From assembly GCA_963575645.1 (NCBI GenBank), contig OY754471.1, positions 33,922,401 to 33,986,400 of the forward strand: 64,000 nt of DNA, written 5' to 3'. The notes below the pieces were generated by a model. The model made no database searches and was not told the DNA's origin. It saw only the letters and a list, made by a program, of their open reading frames with translations. Position numbers and translations under genes: made by a program. This document shows, in pieces, positions 22,083 to 33,787 of the stretch (the first letter of the stretch is position 1; every line of letters begins with the position of its first letter). The stretch comes from Xanthostigma xanthostigma (taxonomy: Eukaryota > Arthropoda > Insecta > Raphidioptera > Raphidiidae).

Positions 22083-22602
22083 TGTAACAAGGCTGTTCTT
22101 TGATGTGGTGGTAAATATCTATTTTCATCAATAAAACGTTAAACAAACTAACTAAAAGTACTTCTCTTATATAATGGAAATTAAATAGAAATAATGTAAC
22201 AAACAAAACAACAACTTCAAAGTAGTAAAAATAATACAGTCACTAGGTAAGTAAACAGAAATATATACACAGCCATATATACACAAAAAATATTTATGTA
22301 AGCGCTCTAGAAAATTTATATATGAACTCAATGATTTATGTCTGACGACCAAACACTGTATTGTTAGCACTACACACTTGTATCTGTATAACTGTCTTGT
22401 AAACTGCAGGCGCAGATGTATTTATACCTCTGCTGCCGCGTGATCGATCATTCTAGAAAAAATCAACCTGCGTCGATATTCTTCTTACGTAATTTTGCGG
22501 GCTTTTTCTCGAATGTTCGAAAACCCTTCTCTTCCTGCTTTTAAAAAAACCTTTTTATCTGCTATCTCCGCGCAGTATCAGTGACGGCTTGCGTGCGTAA
22601 CA
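22083..22602 (-). mobile_element. Solo LTR, family A, 520 bp
   Basis: TG...CA termini (plus strand TGTAACAAGG to GTGCGTAACA) flanked by GTAC at 22079-22082 and 22603-22606. Collinear with 8113-8834 over the segment with GGTGGTAAATAT and AAAAGTACTTCTCT. Only one LTR remains. Ty3/gypsy type is likely from the 4-bp duplication. Confidence 0.7.
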
Positions 22603-22627
22603 GTACGAAAACTTGAGAATAAAAAGT

Positions 22628-23540
22628 TATATCGTCTATGTTAGGTTACCAATCGACGCGTATTAACGTAGATACGATTTGAAAGAAAATATTTCAGTTC
22701 AGTCATACTTTTTGACTAAACAAAAAGACTGCAAAAACACAAAAATATCGTGGATAAAAATGACATAGAGTTCATTAGGGAGTTAGTCAAACCGTGTTAG
22801 CACCATTTTGAACCCAGACATGTTTTTCAATCGGGTCAGCCGTTTCATTTTGTTTGAGCAAAAATACTGCAAAAAGCTATATTTTCCATGAAATCTGGTA
22901 AATAATAAATGATATCGACTTCATTAGGGTGCCAAAAGAAGCGTTTTAGCGTCTATATGATTTTATTTTTTTTATCAAAATATTGTCAGCTGTTTTTTTT
23001 TTGTTTAAACAAAAATATTACATAAAAGTGAATTTTACACGAAAAAATTCTATCGACTTTGTTAGGGTGCCAATCGAAGCCTATTAAAAGACCGCGCACA
23101 CTTGTCAAGCGTCTACCAGCACGACTAGCACATCACAAACATGCAAACCCGTAGCTTGCACGATGTCGTACACAAGCCTATACCACAAACCAGCATGAAC
23201 CAACATTTAGATTGGGTTTCGTGTGTGGTTGACATTTTGCGAATCACTAGGACACTAAATTGGTAGTCAGAAATTGTAGAAATTGCAGGCGATTGACTGA
23301 CGGTCGTTGTCGGCTGCAGGTGCTGGTTTAATGTGCGCTACTCCGTTGAATAACATGGGTACCTTCACGAACAGGCATTTTAGTTCGTACTGCGCTGGTC
23401 ATGGTTGTTAAGAATGCGAAAGAATTTTTATCAAAATCGATCCAGCCGTTTTTTTTTTAATATAAACAAAAAGACTGGAAAAAGTGTAGTTTAAAATTTT
23501 TTGGAAAATATTTCTCTGATCTAATTTGTTAAATACCTGC
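22628..23540. repeat. Diverged tandem repeat, about 140-bp period, interrupted
   Basis: The phrase TATCGACTT.GTTAGGGTGCCAA..GAAGCG recurs near 22630, 22765, 22912 and 23049, each followed by AAACAAAAA.ACTGCAAAAA. A fifth partial unit (ATCGATCCAGCCGTTTTTTT) is at about 23437-23540 after the insertion at 23088-23410. Confidence 0.65.
23088..23410. mobile_element. Insert in the 140-bp array, related to 62640-62790
   Basis: Breaks the tandem pattern. GGTCGTTG..GCTGCAGGTGCTGG and CTCCGTTGAATAAC are found reversed and diverged at 62690-62750. Termini not resolved. Confidence 0.4.
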
Positions 23541-23578
23541 ATATTTAATATTGCACTTGTAGAGTTCTAATACACGAC

Positions 23579-24042
23579 TAGTGATGTGTCGCTCCTGAGC
23601 GAGTCATTCATAATGAGCGATTCCTTTCTCGGAGCGGAGCGAGTCGCTCTTTTTGTGAATGACTCACTCCGAGCGCCATTGCTCTGTGCTGAGCTGTTCT
23701 GTACTGTTGTATTCGCACAGTTACAGAGCGTGTGTGCGCTCTGTAAACACAGGCCACAGAGGTATTTTTGCACGTACAGAGTTATCTTTGCTGAGTCATT
23801 TAAAGTTGAATGACACACTGTAAGTGTAATAGTACTAAGCTTACAGTGACTTAAACCATTCACATTGACGTCGTTGACAAAGATATAATATTGTAACAAT
23901 AAACATTATTATTAAGCTTTTATTATACTTTATAGTTTATCCGAAATGCGAATAAAAGATCAGTATCATATTAAAATGAGCTCAGAGCAATGCTTCGTGA
24001 CTCCTTAGCATGCATGATGACAGTTCTCTTGTGTAGTGCGTA
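23579..24042 (+). mobile_element. hAT-type family 2, copy lacking its right end
   Basis: Starts TAGTGATGTGTCGCTCC and continues with GAGCGAGTCATTCATAATGAGCG palindromic subterminal blocks, then CATTGACGTCGTTGACAAAG and GCATGATGACAGTTC, ending at GTGTAGTGCGT. The same order, with the proper right end, is found in 30721-33161. Supplies the empty site for the insertion at 32564. Confidence 0.72.
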
Positions 24043-24466
24043 AACAAATTTTATACAAATGCAAATACACAAAACTTTCATTATTTAAATTTCATCGCCA
24101 CTGAGTCCAGGTCTGTACATCTAGGTAAATGAAACGTGCGAACCTTTCAAATAAAATGATATGTAAATATTTTTATGTAGGGAAGTTTTAAATATTTATC
24201 CAATATTTCTTTTCCAACAAAGTAAACATTTAATTACAATGAACTTTGCAGATCTGTGAACATTAAAACGTAAATATTTAGTGTTGGATTTGAAAAGTTT
24301 GTTTTTAAATTTAGCGTATAAAATCAGTTTGAATTACAAGTTAGACATCACCAAAAGGTTTGGGACATTTCTGGCTTCCATTAAAAGATCACTACATTCA
24401 AAACACAAGCAATTTTCTTTCAACAGTCCAGAAGTCATTCCTGTTCGACGGATTTACCTACTTTTT
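24043..24466. other. Unassigned non-coding stretch
   Basis: Nothing recognised. Confidence 0.4.
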
Positions 24467-25053
24467 AACTTCCCGCTATAAAAAAAATCAAAAAAATCGG
24501 GAAGTTATTGTTTTCACCATGATTTTCGAAAATCGAGTTGTCGTCAGATCTCGACGTTTTGAAGTCCTAAGAAGCTATTCTGACTATTTTGGCAATGATG
24601 TCCGTAGGGCTGTATGTGCGTGCGTGTGTGTGTGTGTATAATTGTAAACCTCTTATTACTTTTGAACGGGGTGTCCGATTGAAACGCGGTTTGCGGCATC
24701 TGACGTGACCTTGCTGAACTCAGATTTCCCGAAAATGTGGAATGATTCGGCCGAATAAAATTTGAGAAATCTCAAAAATACAAGTTTCAAATATTTTTAG
24801 AAATTTGTTTTTTGGAAATATTTTCTAAACTAGTAAATCTATTAATTCCAAAATCTTATCAGCTCGTCTTTTTAAAAAACTGCGTCGAGTTTCGCAAACC
24901 GCACCAAAATCGATACATTTTTTCACGAGGTATCGTGAACAAAAAATGCGTAAGAAAGTGTTTTTTTTTTTGAGCTCAAAAAGCTGAAAAATAAACTTCT
25001 TGCTATATTTTATACATATTTGAGCGTTTTGAACTCTAAAATAGCGGGAAGTT
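24467..25053. mobile_element. TIR element with CTTCCCGCTA ends, 587 bp
   Basis: AACTTCCCGCTAT at the left, ATAGCGGGAAGTT at the right, 13-bp TIRs. A second internal CGGGAAGTTATTG is near 24500 and a GTGT microsatellite at about 24617-24640. No transposase; a short frame through it is not a gene. Confidence 0.6.
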
Positions 25054-25124
25054 TCAGGGATGGCCTGCAGGGTCAAACTTCTTTTCAAATTTTTTTGTTT
25101 ACCGATGTGTGTTATCAGTAACTC

Positions 25125-25311
25125 TTCTGATTTTTAGGGTTCCGTAACCAAATACCAAAAAAACGAAACTTATAATTTCAACATGCCCATCCGTCTGTCT
25201 GTCCATATGTCACCGTTTCACAACTTTGCTATTTTCGAATGAAAATTACCCATATGTGCCTTATGTGAACCGCCATACAAGTTTGTAATGAAATTACCAA
25301 AAAAAAATATA
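25125..25311. repeat. Fragment of an insect dispersed repeat
   Basis: AGGGTTCCGTAACCAAA and CCGTCTGTCTGTCC form a phrase I know from dispersed repeats of many insects; here only a fragment is present, cut by the palindrome at 25312. Confidence 0.4.
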
Positions 25312-26057
25312 TGGGGTGCGGCAAAAGTTTGGAAACGGTCCGATATTTCCGGAGGGTTAGGTTTGCGAAAAAAAAGTTTGGTACAAAAGTTGATTGGTTT
25401 TTAGTTTGCAATCGTTTGGTCACCGAATTATCCCCCAACCCCTCACCCCCCACGTGGGGGTGAGGGTGACTTTGAAATTTCAAATGGCGACCCCAATTTT
25501 CTTTCGCGGATTCGGGTTCAGAGAGCAAAATTAGGCAACTTTTGTTCGAAAAATTTTTTGAACCGGATCATCCCCCACCCTCCAGACAATTCGCTTTTAT
25601 TCGCAATTTCATGCATTTTTCCCTCAAGAACGGTCTTGAACAAATTTCAAAAAAAAAATTTTCGAACAAAAGTTGCCTAATTTTGCTCTCTGAACCCGAA
25701 TTTGTACAAAACTTTTTTTTTGAAATTCGTTCAAGACCGTTCTTAAGGGAAAAATGCATGAAATTGCGAATAAAAGCGAATTGTCTGGAGGGTGGGGGAT
25801 GATCCGGTTCAAAAAATTTTTCGAACAAAAGTTGCCTAATTTTGCTCTCTGAACCCGAATCCGCGAAAGAAAATTGGGGTCGCCATTTGAAATTTCAAAG
25901 TCACCCTCACCCTCACGTGGGGGGTGAGGGGTTGGGGGATGATTCAGTGACCAAACGATTGCAAACTGAAAACCAATCAACTTTTGTACCAAACTTTTTT
26001 TTCGCAAACCTAACCCTCCGGAAATATCGGACCGTTTCCAAACTTTTGCCGCACCCT
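25312..26057. mobile_element. Near-perfect palindrome, 746 bp, TA flanks
   Basis: GGGTGCGGCAAAAGTTTGG at 25313 is mirrored at 26039-26056. Arms are about 350 bp with very few differences. An inner phrase AACTTTTGTTCGAAAAATTTT / complement occurs three times, including once at the centre. Highly similar reading frames on both strands are the mirror image of each other and not genes. TA on both sides suggests Tc1/mariner. Confidence 0.85.
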
Positions 26058-26314
26058 TATATTAAGGATAGCTCACCATACATAGAGGTGAGGGATTAAA
26101 ATATCTATATTTTCGGACACCCCATTGGATGAGGTATCGTTCAACAAGATCTTTAAAGATGCAATAACAGTTATTAAGTAACTTTTTTTCTTAGGCGGGA
26201 GGGGAAGTATGCTCAGCGGGCGGGATTCACCGCAAGCAACGATCGACGATTTGACGTTTAACCACAGTACCTTTAAACATTTAAACAGTAGCCTTTAAAC
26301 TGTCAGATCAATTA

Positions 26315-26570
26315 TTATAATCATAGAGATATTATATTTACTAGAGTACGCGAGTGAGCCGTGAAAGTGTCTGCGATTCAGAGAGAGAAAAGTTCCTTAT
26401 CTCTGTGGTAACTATAGATACAAAACAATGCTGATTTGAGTAAACATACCTATATCTGGTTTTCTGGACTCGCTGCATCGTTCTCTCTCTCAACTTAGGA
26501 CAGTTTCACTTATGGCAAACATACGAACTATAGCGAACTCTAGTTACTTATATCTCTATGGTTATAATAT
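26315..26570. mobile_element. Small TIR element, about 256 bp
   Basis: ATAATCATAGAGATAT..TACTAGAGT at the left, complemented at the right (ACTCTAGTTACTTATATC, then TCTATGGTTATAAT). Internal CAGAGAGAGAAA / CTCTCTCTC also face each other. Confidence 0.5.
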
Positions 26571-26757
26571 TACGGATACGGAAAAGTATTATGAGTAGTT
26601 TTAGAATCGGAGGTCCATAACATCTCAGCTCTAAATAATAATAATAATAATCATTATTAGTACCAGATTAAAGCACTAAAAGGCGGGGTTCAGCCACTGG
26701 CTGTTTTTCAACCTAACATCTTTCAGCATATCCATGAACAAAAAAAAAAAAAAAAAT

Positions 26758-27409
26758 GGTTGTCTGTAAAGTCGGTTTACGGACGATAGTTTTACGTGAT
26801 AACGTATTCCGTAATACATAACCTAAACCTCCCAAAATTTGGTTTCAATCCGCTTATCCTTGGTGTCGGAATGATAAGAAATGTCAAAAGTGACGTTTGC
26901 AACTTACAAAGTATTATATGTTCTAATAATAATTAGTTATTCCAATACTTAACTTAGCAGGCTTTGCATTTCACAATATACTAATGTCAAAAAATTGAAT
27001 TAAACATTAGAAATGCAGCTGTTTTCATGTTAAGACAAGACATACGTTTGCTTCTAATTTCCATGTACGGCAAACAAAGACAACCGACCGCGTCGCGCCA
27101 TGCATTACACAACATTGCATTTATACAGCTATTTTTCTATATAAATTTGTATAAAATATTTTTCTATATTTTGTATAAAAAAACTGTTTAGGCAAATTCT
27201 GTTATACGAAATCTATGTAAAATGTTCTCTTTCGTTTAAGACTGGTTTCAAACCGATCTGATTTAAATTGAGCGAGAAATTAGCAAAAAGCACGCACAGG
27301 GTCAGGCGGAACGTTAGGAACGTTACGTTACACTTTTTCGAACATGCAGCCGGTGTTTTATCAATTTATAATATTGGTGATTCATCAATTTATAAGACGT
27401 TATCACGTC
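26758..27409 (-). mobile_element. ACGTGATAACGT family, second full copy
   Basis: 652 bp, reverse complement of 4536-5184 throughout with few differences. Preceded by A16, corresponding to the T run after the first copy, so the run may be part of the element. Non-coding. Confidence 0.8.
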
Positions 27410-27689
27410 AAAAACAAATAATATTAATACATTTTATGACTTTGATTGAAGGATGTATGAGGCGTATTTCAAATCACCGAAAAATAAATGAAATTTTGTC
27501 GATATTTCTCATTTTCTCAATATATCTGCAACAAACACCTAAAAAACAGAACGGTTTACTAACTCGTTTAAAAAATTTAAATTATGAAAATAGGGAAAAC
27601 GCGCATTCATAGTTTTAATACATCACCGCGAAAAATTTGTAATTTAATTTAATAAGCTCTGCTCAAAATTTTATTAGTGGGTGTGTGAG

Positions 27690-28050
27690 TCGGACGAACA
27701 TGTAACTATTGTGAGCTGAAACGAGATTACCTACCCTCCCCCCACGTTTTAGAGAATGATGAACACGGTGGTGATACTAAAATAATTCCTCTTTGGGGTT
27801 GCACAACTTTCCAAAATGACTAAAAACCACCCCCAAATGGCGTTATTTCTTTTCCGAAAAAATGTTTTTCAAGGATGTTGAGGTTGTGTTGAAAATTGCC
27901 GCCGACTCTCACCAACCACTCCAAATCTCACCCCCGAAATTATTTTTCTCATATCGCTGGAAAAATTGGGTGATATTTAGCCGGTGGAGGGGTTGGTGAG
28001 AGTCGGCGGCAATTTTCAACACCACCACCGTGCTCAGCATACTTAAAAAA
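27690..28050. repeat. Foldback relic related to 52211-53233
   Basis: GTTGAAAATTGCCGCCGACTC (about 27888) is mirrored near 27998-28018; flanks CTCCCCCCACGTTTTAGAG, CACGGTGGTG and TTGGGGTTGC correspond to phrases in the large palindrome at 52.2-53.2 kb. Confidence 0.65.
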
Positions 28051-29850
28051 GAGGATGAAACATTTCTAGCAATAGTTTAATGCATTCTAGAAATTTGCCA
28101 AGGTCATAAATTTCGATAATTCTGATTTCTCTGACAGCCTGACAAATTACGTGAGGCAAATTTGGCGATTTTTCAACCTCCCACCCCCTTGGTGAGATGC
28201 CGTGAGATTTGGCTTGACTCCCCCCCCTCTAATCTCACAAACATTTTTTTATTTAATTTAACGCAGTTTTCTCGCAATTTTACACTGTTCTTTGCGGAAA
28301 AATTTCCCTGGCTCAAAAAAAACGCGAAAGTGAAATACTGAAAACAAATTATCAGCCATACTGTGTATTTTTATAACAACTTTTTCATATTTACGAACAA
28401 ATAGTACAACAAATTATACATTGCATTTTAAGTTACTAAAAATCTGTCTTGAAAAAGTGTTGGAAAATCGAATTTTTTAAGTACCGCATGTACGGAATGC
28501 TGCTATCAAAAGTTGGATCTGGAAAAAATAGTTTTAAACATATTATACATATTTTACTTATCTACCCATACCTAGCTGGATTGCACCTTATAGGTACTGA
28601 AACATAGTGTATAAACATGGTATGCATTTCACATCCCTTCTTCCCTCGACTATGACAAGTCGATCACGATACACTTTTAAGATAAAAAGTAGATCTTATA
28701 TACAGAAAAGTTGGCCACCCTAGGTATAGTGTATAGTCAGCCTAGTGTATACCCCATACATCCTTAATTACTAATTTCCTATAATAAAAAATCACTTGGA
28801 AAGAGGCCCGTTGTTTAATTTTAAAGTAAAATGCATTCAGATTTGAAGATTTAAATTCATTTGGTGGTTTATTATACCATTATACCGTCTATGTTGGTTT
28901 GTATAAATTTGAGTGGATTTTATGATCTTGTCTCAAAATAAATAAATTCGATATATACATATTTAACCCTGTATCACACTGCGTTTACCTCCGATCGAAA
29001 TGTCAGTATTTACATACATTTACGTATTTACTACACACGAGACATCTGCTTTTTACATTTTCTGAATCAACATTTCATACGGACGTGCGTTTCCTTTATA
29101 AAACTGTAATATCTTTAAATATTTATCAACATACTTATTATTTCCAAGAAACGACGATACTGAATACAAATTCTGGTAGGTAACCATTTTGGTTAGGCAC
29201 ATGAAACCGTTGCGTTTGGTGCTCTGTGATGAAAACCATCAAACTGTTTTTAAACATGAACATACTAAAAGAAAGATGATGACATTTTGGGTGGTCTTCG
29301 TCATAATTTACAGTTGGTAAATATATATTTCACCTTACAAAAAGTGCTGGAGTGGCCAAACTATAAATTACGTACAGTAGAACATCGATTAAAAGAGAAG
29401 TGTAAGTTTTTAACTTAAAGATAGTTTAGTTTAAGGAGATTTTTAAGGCCCATATATTTCATTTTTATGTTTTGAAGATTTGAGTAACAAAGACTAGATT
29501 CTCACAAACACTTTTTCGGTGAAATTATTTTGACAGCTGATTAAAAAAATCTATTTTCTTCATATCTCAATCGAAAGTACATACTTTTGGCATCAATTGT
29601 AACGCAGAAAGTCTAACATTTGGTGTTCGGGCGGCAGTAAAGAAAATAACCTCTCAACTGTTGTTTGGATGTCGTTTCCATAGCAACCCTATTACATTTA
29701 AGCTAATAATCGCGAACAGCTGTCATTCGTGTTTTTACGTATAACCTCAAAGCTGCTTTCTTGGAATTTATCTGTGTTTTTATGTATAATTAATAAATAA
29801 ATTAATGTATTTAATAAGCGTGATTACGACCGAGGTATGAAGAAAACTAG
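28051..29850. other. Unassigned non-coding stretch, 1.8 kb
   Basis: AT-rich, no coding frame of note, no terminal repeats recognised. Confidence 0.4.
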
Positions 29851-29976
29851 TATACACCACACTGGCCGAAAGTTTGATAGCCTTGCACTGCACATCATGT
29901 TGCCCTCGGCTTCGCTTCAGGCATTATGGCGCGCAGGGCAAAAATATTACACTTTCGGCCCTTGTGGTGTAATATA
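29851..29976. mobile_element. Short TIR element, 126 bp
   Basis: TATACACCACACTGGCCGAAAG left, CTTTCGGCCCTTGTGGTGTAAT right: about 24-bp inverted repeats. A second pair, CCTTGCACTGC / GCGCAGGG, lies just inside. Confidence 0.6.
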
Positions 29977-30720
29977 TTATTTATTTTTAAACAAAACGAC
30001 AAGCTATATTATTAATTATTATCAGTTAACATTAATGGATAACAGTTGCAGTAACATATCGTCGTTGGTTCTGTAATAGCTCTTATGTGCATAATTGGCA
30101 GATTTTACGTTTTTTAAATGAAAAGATTCAGGAAACGGAGCTCTATACACTAGTAATACCTCCAAATTAATTTTACAGTAACCAACAAGGGGAAGTAACT
30201 CTTATGTGAAAAGTTGTATCAAATAATTCCTCCCATGTGCCAATAAATCCGAAATTAACGTTAAATATTTTTTAAGAAAATACTTCGTCTTTATTAAGCA
30301 CGTGTAGTGAAGGTAAGAATGAATTAGTAATATACCTCTGAAATTGCTAGTTCTTACCATCCATTGCTGAAATAACCACTTTTTGGCCTTTCCTGAAATA
30401 AGAGGTATTACAGAACCAATGACGATATTCAGAACACAGATCTTTTTAAACCGGTTCAGAGATTCAGATCTTAAATGGGATCCAGATGCAAATATTCGTT
30501 TTTCCCCCAACCTTCGTCTAGCCGATTGATTTTTTTTACCTGGGAATACCGGGACTTCGTGGGCCGGTCTGGATCTTTTTCTTAGTTACATGATCACGTT
30601 GAGGTGCGATGAGTTCATTTACTTTATTTCGAACAATAATTTGACAATTTTTCCGATTTTTCCGACCCTGATATAAGCGTGGTAAAAATGTTTCTCACTC
30701 CTATCAGACTACAAAACCAT
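29977..30720. other. Unassigned non-coding stretch
   Basis: Nothing recognised. Confidence 0.4.
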
Positions 30721-31421
30721 TAGTGATGTGTCGCTCCTGAGCGAGTCGTTCATAATGAACGACTCCTTTCTCGGAGCGAGTCGCTCTTCTTTTTTGTGAA
30801 TGACTCACTCCGAGCGCCATTGCTCTGTGCTGAGCTATTCTGTACCGTTGCATTCGCACATTTGCAGAGCGCACACAGCACAGGCCAAAGAGACACTAGT
30901 GAACTTTGCACGTACGGAGTTGTCTTTGCTGAGTCGTTTAATGTTGAATGGCACACTGTTTACTGTGACCATTCACCATTCACATGTAACGCTGCTTGTT
31001 CGTGCTGGGCCCTTATTATTTTTTTTTATTAAAATACAACAGTTTCTATTGAATTGTTTATTAGAAAATTAAACTATTTTGACAATTGTATTTAGTTAGA
31101 TTTTAATTGCGAATTTTATAATTAATACATGTTTTTCATTTTTAATGTATAATTCTCAAACTTGTAAACGTCCAATATTGCACATACCGCTAAATTAGCG
31201 GTATGTGCTTTATTATCGCTTTGTGCGTCAGAGCTGACTTTCGTTCATATAAGAAGTTATATCTAAGTTAATTTCACACGAAATCCATTCAAGTTGAAGC
31301 TTTTTGAAAAGAGGAGATTCTAATCTATAAAATAGAACCATTTTTAAATCAATTCGAGTTCATAAATACTATTAAAATTGTAATTGAAAATCACAAACAG
31401 CAGACTGTTGTCGGTTGGTCT

Positions 31422-31463
31422 GTACGTATGTACGTACGTACGTACGTACGTATGTACGTACGT
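31422..31463. repeat. (ACGT)n microsatellite
   Basis: About ten units of the self-complementary tetramer TACG/ACGT with two GTATGT variants. Confidence 0.9.
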
Positions 31464-31720
31464 CACGACTCTACAGATCGCAATTTTGGTCGGATTGCCT
31501 TGGGTTATATTTTATTCACTTTGTTTACTATCAGACCAGAACCCTATTTAAATTCACTAAAATGTGTTCAGTAGTTTAATTTTTATAAACAGTTTGATTT
31601 TTTATTATTTTTGACAGCTAATAGTTTAAAAACAATATAATAATTGCTGTATAAATATAGTGTAATCCATAAAACAAGTGCTACACTTGTATACCGTGAT
31701 AACACCACTACACATATTAG

Positions 31721-31793
31721 GCAGCCGTGGCGTAATGGTTATGCCGTTGAATCCCCAAGGGCAAGGTCCTGGGTTCGATTCCTTACGATATCA
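31721..31793 (+). repeat. tRNA-like sequence (SINE head or tRNA relic)
   Basis: A box TGGCGTAATGG and B box GGTTCGATTCC about 45 bp apart, but the acceptor strands (GGCAGCC / following TTACGAT) do not pair. Followed by a T-rich stretch. No target duplication located. Confidence 0.5.
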
Positions 31794-32169
31794 TTGATAT
31801 TTTTCTTTTTTTTTCTTTTTATTTTGTTTTATTTTATTCCACTTGATATTAATTATATATTATATTATGTATAGTTCTTAATTTTTTTTATTTTTGCAAA
31901 CTTAAAAAAAAATATTGTTTCAATTTTTAATTATTTATTTCTTTAAATTTTTAAATCTTTTTAAATTTATTAAAAATATTTTTTAATTGTTATTTTTTTA
32001 TCATACAGTGGAAAACTTGCGGGATGTGCACTTTTGGTTTTGCCAACTATTTAATTATTAATATTATAATGTGGTCAACGACTCTTGTTTAAAAATAATT
32101 ATATTTGAACTAATTTGCTCGTGCACAAGAATAATTAATAATTATACTGAATGAATAGTTTGTTGGTTT

Positions 32170-32333
32170 TTAATAATTAATTGTATAATTCTTCTATCAA
32201 CTTATGTAATCATCCTAGAAAATATATGGCAATCTTTACCAGTATAATACTGGTAAAGATTTTCAACGGAATGCCATATATTTTCTAGGATGATTACATA
32301 AGTTGATAGAAGAATTATACAATTAATTATTAA
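32170..32333. repeat. 164-bp perfect-armed hairpin
   Basis: TTAATAATTAATTGTATAATT... from 32170 returns exactly in the complement up to 32333; the small asymmetric centre is GATTTTCAACGGAA. A young inverted duplication or snap-back insertion. Confidence 0.85.
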
Positions 32334-32563
32334 TAAGCAGAAGTCACAATATAGTGGCAAGTCTTCACTTCGCCACACACATTGACGTCGATGACAAAGA
32401 TATAATATTGTAACAATAAACATTATTATTGTTAAGCTTTTATTATACTTTATCCGAGCTGAGCTGAGTGTGTATTGTGCTGTGCAGTGTGCAATGCTTT
32501 GTGACTCCTGTGCATGCATGATGACAGTTCACTCCTCTGCAGTCTGCACTCTTGTGTAGTGCG

Positions 32564-33048
32564 TAGTGATGTGCCGGATATCCGCATCCGTATCCGCAGA
32601 TATCCGGGGGAGAAGAAAGATCCGTATCCGTATCCGTTAGTTTTTGGCGGATCTTTTACATTATTAATTTTCAATTCATAGATGAAATTTTATATACAAT
32701 ATAGGTGATTAGGTAATAATGAAAAACTGTTAAATTCCATTCAGATTTTTTTTTATTTTTTAAAATCGTTTTTGGCACCTTTATATTGCAAACATTTATC
32801 GTAGTGAGTACCATACCAATAGTACATAACTCAAAGGTACTAGAAAACTATCTTTATAATGAGATATTGCACACCGATCTTTGGAAAGATACAATCTGTT
32901 ATGAGAGTTAACTCTTAAACAGGTCAATAACTTTTTCCCATAACAGATAGTCTCTTTCCAAAGGTCGATGTACAATATTTACCGCCGCGTACTCTAAGAA
33001 AGTTAAGATCCGTATCCGCATCCGCGGATCTTGAAACCAAATATCCGT
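32564..33048 (+). mobile_element. hAT-type family 1 MITE, copy inside family 2
   Basis: Starts TAGTGATGTGCCGGAT with GATCCGTATCCG subterminal repeats; flanked by GTAGTGCG at 32556-32563 and 33049-33056. The uninterrupted target GTGTAGTGCGT is seen at about 24031. Compared with 50064-51522 it lacks the last 60 bp of its right end. Confidence 0.8.
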
Positions 33049-33161
33049 AGTGCGTACTGTCTAGTGTCGGTTCTTTGAACGTCTCCCTCTGAGCGACTCT
33101 TTTTAGTGAGCGGAGCGCACGGAGCCAGCTCGCAATAAAGAGTCATGTGGACACATCACTA

Positions 33162-33653
33162 AAAACCACTATTAGAGTGAACGCGGGCGATGTCATGCTC
33201 GTGACGAACTCACCTGTCAAATATAGCACACCGGCATCTGTGAGCGTACGGAGTTTATTATGTAAGTAATACGGCCTACCAGCCAACCTACGTCGCCGTA
33301 CGTCGGTCGCGTCGGTTGCATTTTCTGCCCTTCAGAGTGTGTTTCGCATTCTCATATTATTTTGACAATACATCACCCTTTTCTCGGTGACTTGTCCTAT
33401 ACTGCTTTTTAACAGAGATGAATGTGTTTTCTCTTTGCGTGTGCTTTTCACTATTTGATATCAATCTATCTTGCTTTTTTGTGTTCTTGACAACATTTCA
33501 TTATTAGATTTATAATGTTCCTGAAGAGTAGAAGCGACTCTGTGTTCAATAAATATGGTGAATGCAATCTTCACGACATCATATTTTCTTTTATTACTTC
33601 GTTTTTTTTCTGTGTAGGGTTCTCAATCCCTGCCAACTATGATGTTCCAATAT
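33162..33653. other. Unassigned stretch with a GC-richer patch
   Basis: 33180-33340 is GC-richer (CGTCGCCGTACGTCGGTCGCGTC) than its surroundings but carries no supported frame or RNA; origin unknown. Confidence 0.35.
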
Positions 33654-33787
33654 ATAGCGGTCCCGCCCGGTTTCACCCGGGTGCAAAAGAACGAATGGGG
33701 AAGGAAGGACATGAGTACACACATTCATCTTAGTTTTCCGAGATGACTTCATAATGATCGGAGTTACCGTTCAAAAGTTTTTGTCGT
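33654..33787 (-). mobile_element. Helitron 3' end fragment
   Basis: Reverse complement of 12833-12981: TTGCACCCGGGTGAAACCGG then GGGACCGCTA. 5' part absent. Confidence 0.6.

Larger units (their letters stand above)
30985..32377. mobile_element. LTR-like insertion candidate inside the hAT element
   Basis: The target of the relative at 23.8 kb (CCATTCACATTGACG) is split here; the insert starts TGTAACGC, ends GCCACA and is bordered by CACA (30981-30984 and 32378-32381), the TG...CA plus 4-bp pattern of a solo LTR. At 1.39 kb it would be long and contains other repeats, so a different element or a composite is possible. Confidence 0.35.
30721..33161 (+). mobile_element. hAT-type family 2, complete ends, opened by two insertions
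   Basis: Left TIR TAGTGATGTG, right TIR CACATCACTA; flanks AAAACCAT (30713-30720) and AAAACCAC (33162-33169) match in 7 of 8 positions. Removing the inserts at 30985-32377 and 32564-33048 leaves about 550 bp, comparable to the copy at 23579. Subterminal GAGCGAGTC/GACTCGCTC palindromes are typical of hAT MITEs. Confidence 0.75.

Noticed and set aside
24360-24641. 93-aa frame ending in CVCVCV
   Set aside because: Runs through the TIR element at 24467-25053 and its GT microsatellite; often mistaken for a protein.
25542-25828. Two 86-aa reading frames, one per strand, with almost identical sequence
   Set aside because: They are the two arms of the palindrome at 25312-26057 read in mirror image; no start context or homology.
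27268-27612. 114-aa open frame
   Set aside because: Its first half lies in the reversed ACGTGATAACGT element, its second in unrelated flanking DNA; no homology.
31721-31793. Functional tRNA gene
   Set aside because: Internal promoter boxes are good but the acceptor stem does not pair; more likely a SINE head or relic.
33180-33410. GC-rich patch as a promoter or first exon
   Set aside because: No frame, splice donor or downstream gene could be linked to it.
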